Source: Oxytricha trifallax (taxonomy: Eukaryota; Ciliophora; Spirotrichea; Sporadotrichida; Oxytrichidae). Taken from it: a stretch of DNA of 64,000 nucleotides. The stretch covers positions 1-64,000 of the forward strand of contig ARYC01000640.1 of NCBI GenBank assembly GCA_000711775.1. The letters are read 5' to 3'. Every line of letters begins with the position of its first letter. The first letter of the stretch is position 1. Below, piece after piece: positions 58,465-64,000 of this stretch. Below the pieces are notes generated by a model. That model saw only the letters and a list, made by a program, of their open reading frames with translations. It did not search any database and was not told the origin of the DNA. The translations under genes and the position numbers were made by a program.

Positions 58465-59427
58465 TCATTAAAGTTTGATTTTTTTGGGTACTTTAATTTA
58501 ATTTATATACAAAACAAATAAGATTAAAAATATTATGATTAAATTCTACATCCTAATAATGATTGGAATGTTTTAGGAATCCAGACTTATTCTTTATTAT
58601 TGTAAATCAAGTGGACTGTAATTTGAGCTTGATCTCATTCTATTATGATTGAAATTAAATATAATTTTATATAAAAATCTTTTAATTATATTTAATAAAT
58701 TTCCACCACTGTAATTGCTAGTATCTAAACTAGGTGTCATTTTTGTGTTATAATTGGAAGATTAATTATTTAAATTACTGTGAAGGTAATTTATTGGATT
58801 AGTTTATTGAATGTCATGAGTTTGATGCTTCTGTGTCATAATCACAAAATTACAACTATATATCGAATAAAATGAAGCTTTATATTATATAATTTATTAT
58901 TCTGAATGTTATTCCTCATTTTAGTGGTGGGGGAGAGGGATTGAGAGCTCTATGGCATTATTATTTTTTACTTCAAATTTTCGATTTCACATCCAAAGTC
59001 CCCTCCTCGAGAGATATTGCTATTATTAATATTCTGCTGTTTTTGCTGTTGTAAAACTTAATAAGTTTATTGCTACTGCTAATGGGAATATCTATTTTCA
59101 TGACTGTTTAAACTGTGCTGTCTCTATGCATTCCAAATGTTATCGTTCCTAATCATGTGAATTTCAGGGAATAACAATTTTTTATACAATAAAAAAATTT
59201 AACTGAACTTTTTAAGGGAAATTGGAGGTGTATTGATTCAAAACTGTGGAGTTATTAGACTTTCTAGTTTATGACTATGACTTTTTATCTTAAAACATTA
59301 CCTGATTTGGCATCATTTGATTATTCACATTAATTTAGTTATTGTTGTTTATCTACTTATTTTATATTAAATCTTTTATGCTTAGAAGAGCAGCGACTCC
59401 AATTTAAGGATGGTTTTGTATGGGCAT
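58465..59427 (-). CDS. Q/N/S-rich low-complexity protein
   Basis: The ATG at 59427-59425 starts MPIQNHPQIGVAALLSIKDL and runs into QINNNNQINVNNQMMPNQ, where a GTAATG donor or IES begins. Open blocks follow: MIRNDNIWNAQRQHSLNSHE, QQQKQQNINNSNISRGGDFG, QSSQSLSPTTKM, MTQKHQTHDIQQTNPINYL, TPSLDTSNYSGGNLLN and SSSNYSPLDLQQQRISLDS, with TGA at 58465-58467. Composition is prion-like. No domain. The linkage of blocks is tentative. Confidence 0.5.
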
Positions 59428-59826
59428 TTATTGTTACCCATGTATTGCAGCGTTTAAGTTTTACTATTGATATATGTTCAAATTTTTTATTTGTTTTTGC
59501 TTTGATCTACTAGTGTCACTGTAGTAAGCATTTTAATACCAACAAATTTATAAAAATAACATAAATTTATAATCAATACAATTTTTATTGAAAAGTATAG
59601 CACTAATACAAAAATAAGTAAATGTAATAGAGCATTATTAAGAGTAAATCGAGAATATAAACACTCATTTAATATAAAAATAATATTAAGCACAAAGATT
59701 GTATAATAAATATCGAAATTGTATATTTGAATAATTCCTTTTAAGTATTCCTTCATTTTAGAGAGCTAAAAAATATGAGTGATATTATTTTTAAGAATGC
59801 TCTATTTTTATTCCGAATTTAAGCAA
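59428..59826. other. AT-rich intergenic region
   Basis: About 400 bp of AT-rich DNA. A hydrophobic minus-strand frame at 59487-59756 (MKEYLKGIIQIYNFDIYY) lacks Gln TAA/TAG codons and has composition biased by poly-A/T. I do not consider it a gene. Confidence 0.45.
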
Positions 59827-62753
59827 TCAATCAATGAAACTTATTTTTTCTTTGATTAATAATTAATTATAATAATTCCTAAATAAATAAATGTAAGAAT
59901 AAACTCTTATAATTTTGATATAAATATTTATTAAATTTACTTTTCTATGAATGGTGTTGAAAATAAAAATAAAAACATATATGATGCTTTAACTAAATTA
60001 TTATAAAAAAGGTTTTAGATTTATGCTATTTGTAGGATTAGCTTAAATTTATTTTTGGTATTGAAACTAGTTGAAATAATTAGTCGAAGTCTGACTTTAA
60101 ATATTCGGCATTGTCTGTTTCTTTGAATGACTGTAATTCTACTAATCCAATTAATACTGACTAAACCTTTGTCTGCCCATTGGATCATAATCACTTACTA
60201 TCAATTATTAATCAAATTTAACATTGGTGTCTGTACCTAGTATAGGTAGAGGGTTAATATATGAGTAGTTTGGATTATGTGCTTGGTTGAGAGCTTCAAA
60301 ACCTGAAATGGTATTCGTTTTTTAATAATGAGTTTGAGAATGAATTTGACCTGATATTTTCGGGGAGGCTTTAATAGGGGAATTTCTTTATTTATTGAAT
60401 CCACCACCCTTCAAAGGTGATCTGCTTCTATGGTTAGCTAAATTTGCTTTTATGATTTTTAAGTTTGGACTATCGGTCCTTTACTGACTAAAAGAATAAT
60501 AAAGCTTCAATTAAAACTATTGGTCTCCAGATACTTATAAGACTAGTTGTATTTCTCCATTTAGTGAATGTCCGATTGAGATTAATTACTAAGCTACTGT
60601 TTGTGAGATATTTTGTCATTCAAAAAGTTTGAATTTCTCACTTAATATGCGGCTCCTTAGCCTATTATTTAACCAAACACCTGGCTCGAAGCATGAAATT
60701 GGCTTTGTTACTACATAATTTAATTTTACTTTCCATTTGACACTTAAAGGGAGGTTATCTTTATTTCTTTAGGTAAAGGGGAAACCATTTCACTTAAGTC
60801 AAAATATGAGACGATTGAAACATTCTTAGAGTGATATCTTGACTTTCTATTGTCTTCAGTTTGTGATTCGAGATTTTAATTAGAAACTTTATGTACTTCC
60901 TCATTCATTGTTTCCTTTAAAACCTTACTAGTTATTTCTAAAAAGAGTCAATATAAGTTAATATAATTTACGTTAGAATTTCGCTTTGGACATTTGGATT
61001 TTCTCAATCTAAGCTGTAGATGTTGTATTTTGGGATACAACAAATTATTACTTCGATTGCTAACTCGCTGTCACTTAGTTTTTCTTTTTCTTCACTATAA
61101 TTCCATGATTCCTAAATAAAAGTTATAAATTTAAGTGTTACTTTTGAAGTTTCTTCTTTTTAATCTTGATTATATTGTTCGTAGTATTAGTAGTGTTTAA
61201 GCTTGACTCTGATATTGTATCCGTTTATGTATTCAAATTCTATGGATCGTTTTAAATAACGTCATTTGCATCTTCCTCTGATGAACAATCTCCACCACTA
61301 TCATCTAATTAAATTAAAAATAACGTTTAAAAAGCTTTTTCATCTCCATCTTCGTTTTTATCAACTATTTATGAATCTATTTCAAGGCTCAACTCCCTGA
61401 TAAGTTTCTTATTGCCTTCAATTATTTTAGTTTGATAAATCGTTTTCAAGACGCATTTCCCAACATTTTCGAAATCTCCAATAGAGAAATGTTGACCAGC
61501 AAGTTTTCCCTTGTTAGCACCAGCAAAAGAGGCTTCCAATGTAAACACAAAAGGAATTCTAAGCTATTGAAACATTGTTATTCTTGCAGTAGATTCTTTG
61601 GATTTTGGCATTGAAAATGAGCAGTCAGAGAATTAGAAGTAGTCGAATTGTTTAGAGAGTATGTGTGAAAATAGTTTTGGAGGGAAAAGATTTTCCTTCA
61701 CTTTTTAACTCATATTTGGAAGTGCTTCGATTTTGTTGCCATACTGGAATACATTTTTCCTATAAAAAAAAGTTTGAATAATAAATAAAAGATACTTTAT
61801 TGAGTGACCATGCATATCTAGATATATGTAAAACTATTTATTTAATTCTTCCTACAACTATTAGCATAGCTATTTGGTATGAAATATAGTTGGATGCAAT
61901 ATTTTAGAGGGTTCTATCCATTTTCGATTTAAATCACAAGCTGCTAATGAGCACCTATAATTGCCATTAATGACACCATCAACGTTAAGCATAGGTATTA
62001 TGTAGAACTCAAATTATTCCTTAAGAAACGACACAATTTCTTTCTCTTCTTAACTCTTAGGACAAAATAGCATATCCATTAAACCCTTCATCATCCATGA
62101 TGAATTAGACTCTCCAGGGTGCACTCTTGATGTTATAAATATCACCTACTTTTGGATCTAAGTTACTCCATGTGAGTTTTTAATTATTAAATCATCCAAT
62201 CTCTGTGATGACTTCTTAGAGCTAATACTTTCAATCTTAGTTTTTGGAGGACTAGATTTCTTCGCTGATTCATCAATATGAATGTATTCACATTTATTAC
62301 CAGCTAATGTATGGCAAAGTAGCATTCGTTTTTTACTATGTAAATTCAAGTAATCATTCAGCATTGTGTAAGTGTAGGGAATTGAATGAGCAAAATACAT
62401 TTACTTTTTATTACATGGAAACTTAGGGTAGTCATTTTAGATTTTATTTAAAAATATGAATTATAGTATTAAATTAATATCTGAAAAGCATGTGAAATAT
62501 GTAATGAAATTTATTTAATCCAGTAAATAATTAAATGATAAAACTTTTACCCCTAAAACTTATATGTGAAGCTCAAACTGTAATAGGGCTTATCATCTTC
62601 CTAGATAAGTTAAATATGATAAAATTTAGTAATTACTCTTTCATATTGATTGTCTGAATAGTATATGTTTTCACCTGTCCTCATCCATTGAGAATTTGAT
62701 TCATTAGTTGAAGAGTCCAACACCAATATTTTCATTCCATATTCAAAACCCCA
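59827..62753 (-). CDS. cytosolic carboxypeptidase (M14D, tubulin deglutamylase type)
   Basis: N-domain: [32 protein letters not shown], then, after an AT-rich gap, [18 protein letters not shown] and [15 protein letters not shown]. Zinc-peptidase motifs are complete: [11 protein letters not shown] (first His and Glu ligands), [15 protein letters not shown] (third His ligand) and FTLEASFAG (catalytic Glu). A 34-nt GTATCT-TATAG intron splits [14 protein letters not shown] long Ser/Gln-rich tail follows ([46 protein letters not shown]). The 3' end (TGA 59827-59829) is uncertain because the last 60 codons are AT-rich. Such enzymes trim glutamates from tubulin tails, fitting a ciliate. The 5' part is cut off by a TBE inserted at 62754. 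Confidence 0.85.
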
Positions 62754-62881
62754 AAACCCCTGAAGTTGTTTGATTGAGTTTTTGATTGATAAAAGTAGAC
62801 TATTAACGCATGCTTTATTAGGGTTTTAATAGGGTTTATGTAGGGGTTTAATGTTTAAATATTAGTAATTTAAGTGAGTAT

Positions 62882-63930
62882 ATGCGAGGTTTGGGGTCAG
62901 TTTATGACAGTGAGTATATAGATTTATTGTTTAAGTTGCGTTATGGATGTGATGATTATAGTGATCAACTCAGACCTATTCTAAATTACACATCTATTGC
63001 AAGACTGCTCCATAAATCTCCTGCTACTGTTAGGTCACACTGTCTATTAGCATTGAATTTAAAGAGATAGCATCTTAATTCTAAGCCTAAAAGACCTTTA
63101 AAATTCTAGTAGCATCATATCGATTATCTTATCAATGATAAGACTCTTAAATACTGGGCTCATTTCTCTCTGGCATAGAGGGCTGTGATGTTTCATCGTT
63201 AATTTCCTGAGCTACACATCTCTGCATAATCCATAGCTAATATCTATAAAAAGAATGGTATATCTTACAAGACTGTCAACCGCATTAAGAGAGTGATCGA
63301 CTTTAATGTTCCATTTTATAAGGATAATTTAAATTATATATTCGATTAAATGCAGAGGGCTTAAGAGCATAATATAAAGTTCATACATGCTGATGAGGCA
63401 GTATTCACGTTTAATACCTTCATATCGAGGTCTTGGTATAAGAGGTACAGCAACATAGAAGTTTATGATTAAAAGGTTAAGGTATAAACTCATGCAATCC
63501 TTGGTGGAATCAGTGAAGATAGTGGGCTTGACACTTATGTTATCACCCTCGTTCTATTAAGACTGAGTAATATATTAAATTTTTGCAATAGCTCAAAGAT
63601 AAGTATGCTGACTAAGAGATCATCCTGTTTGTTGATAACTTATCAGTTCATAAAACTAAAGACTTAAGGAGAGAATATGAAAGGCTAAACATAACACCTG
63701 TATTTAATGTTCCTTATAACCCTCAGTTCAATGGAATTGAACTATATTGGGGCCTATTAAAAGGCCACTACAAGAAACTTCTGCTCTATCATTTGATGCA
63801 CGATCTGAAGATAGATACAGTAGATTTTATTTAAAGTGCTGCTAAAAGAGTCAGCGATGATAAAGCAAAAGTGTGCGCAAGAGAAGGAAGATTTTGTGTT
63901 ATAAATAAGTATTAGACTTAAACGAATGAA
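62882..63930 (+). pseudogene. TBE transposase, copy c, one-base frameshift
   Basis: The ATG at 62882 starts MRGLGSVYDSEYIDLLFKLR. Catalytic segments: FIHADEAVFTF, ILFVDNLSVHK and FNGIELYW. Near 63540-63560 one base is missing relative to copies a and b (VITLV against VIHPR), so the frame shifts before SIKTEQYIKFL. The remainder is intact to about 63900. Amino-acid divergence from copies a and b is clear throughout. A sequencing or assembly error at the shift cannot be excluded. No clear stop is seen before the window end. Confidence 0.8.
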
Positions 63931-63944
63931 TAAGTTCACATATT

Positions 63945-64000
63945 AAATTTACCCGTAAAGGGATTTGGCTTCTCTTCTTTTCTTCCTCATAAGGCTTGCT
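63945..64000 (-). CDS. TBE 22-kDa-type protein, C-terminal fragment
   Basis: By position it corresponds to the 22-kDa gene of copies a and b: convergent with the transposase and ending with a Lys/Glu-rich tail (EEEKKR region on the minus strand). Only the last 15-20 codons are inside the window, so the call rests mainly on synteny. Confidence 0.4.

Larger units (their letters stand above)
62754..64000. mobile_element. TBE transposon, copy c (partial, different subfamily), inside a carboxypeptidase gene
   Basis: Starts CAAAACCCCAAAACCCC at 62754 after ATT (62751-62753, an ANT target). The subterminal sequence (TGAAGTTGTTTGATTGAG) differs from copies a and b, so this is another TBE subfamily. 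It contains a transposase (+) and the end of the convergent 22-kDa gene (-). It runs past the window edge, so the right end and its target duplication are not visible. Confidence 0.9.

Noticed and set aside
59487..59756. Hydrophobic minus-strand frame, possible membrane protein
   Set aside because: Composition follows AT-rich DNA, it has no Gln TAA/TAG codons, and no neighbouring exon pattern.
1..64000. Euplotes as the source (also C4A4 telomeres)
   Set aside because: Euplotes reads TGA as Cys and TAA/TAG as stop. Here TAA/TAG fall at glutamines in conserved proteins and TGA ends them.
1..64000. Macronuclear or bacterial DNA
   Set aside because: Complete TBEs, pointer-bounded inserts in coding regions and split genes fit only germline ciliate DNA. 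No bacterial-type genes or operons are seen.
1..64000. tRNA, rRNA or CRISPR arrays
   Set aside because: None seen by eye: no cloverleaf with a T-loop motif, no rRNA core sequences, no regularly spaced identical repeats.

Overview
This window looks like micronuclear (germline) DNA of a spirotrich ciliate close to Oxytricha, Tetmemena or Stylonychia. (1) TAA and TAG occur inside recognisable proteins where glutamine fits, and TGA is the stop. (2) Three elements end in the 17-bp telomere-like block CAAAACCCCAAAACCCC and carry the three genes of telomere-bearing element (TBE) transposons: a DDE transposase, a 22-kDa protein, and a zinc-finger/kinase protein. (3) Conserved genes are cut into macronuclear-destined segments (MDSs) by short AT-rich internally eliminated sequences (IESs) bounded by 5-8 bp direct repeats (pointers). 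Removing an IES with one pointer copy restores the frame at every place I could check.

Layout. 1-7.3 kb: a GC-rich island with a non-TBE DDE transposon, hairpin repeats and a 12-bp minisatellite. 8-13.7 kb: two tandem CLC chloride channel genes (-). 14-17.5 kb: a GYF-domain protein and a Q/N-rich protein (-). 18-18.8 kb: a MAPEG membrane protein (+). 19.1-34.6 kb: a topoisomerase III-beta-like gene in scrambled form, two inverted TBEs, and a separate conserved gene nested between its pieces. 34.7-36.9 kb: an ArfGAP (-). 37.7-46.8 kb: low-complexity and coiled-coil genes (-), with three small palindromic or TIR elements in or beside them. 48.6-52 kb: unrecognised + strand genes. 52.3-56.9 kb: a long coiled-coil/IQ-like gene (-). 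57.1-58.3 kb: a multi-pass membrane protein (+). 58.5-59.4 kb: a Q/N-rich gene (-). 59.8-62.75 kb: a cytosolic carboxypeptidase of tubulin-deglutamylase type (-), interrupted by a third TBE that runs off the window.

Most notable is the TOP3 gene. Its 5' part (27279-30019, +) is interrupted by a complete TBE (30020-34066) with an AAT target duplication, and resumes in frame at 34067-34601. The next segment is not downstream. It lies on the opposite strand at 20502-19087. The two ends share an 11-bp pointer, TAAGCTATCTT, in inverted orientation. Joining there also builds a 46-nt GT-AG intron whose 5' splice site comes from one segment and 3' splice site from the other. Between the pieces sit a second TBE (20510-24566) and an entire other gene (24712-27031). 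The working gene would therefore need TBE removal, IES excision, inversion and then splicing.

Limits: everything comes from reading the sequence by eye. MDS boundaries marked with pointers are well supported. Starts, 3' ends and exon structure of the AT-rich unrecognised genes at 37-59 kb are approximate.
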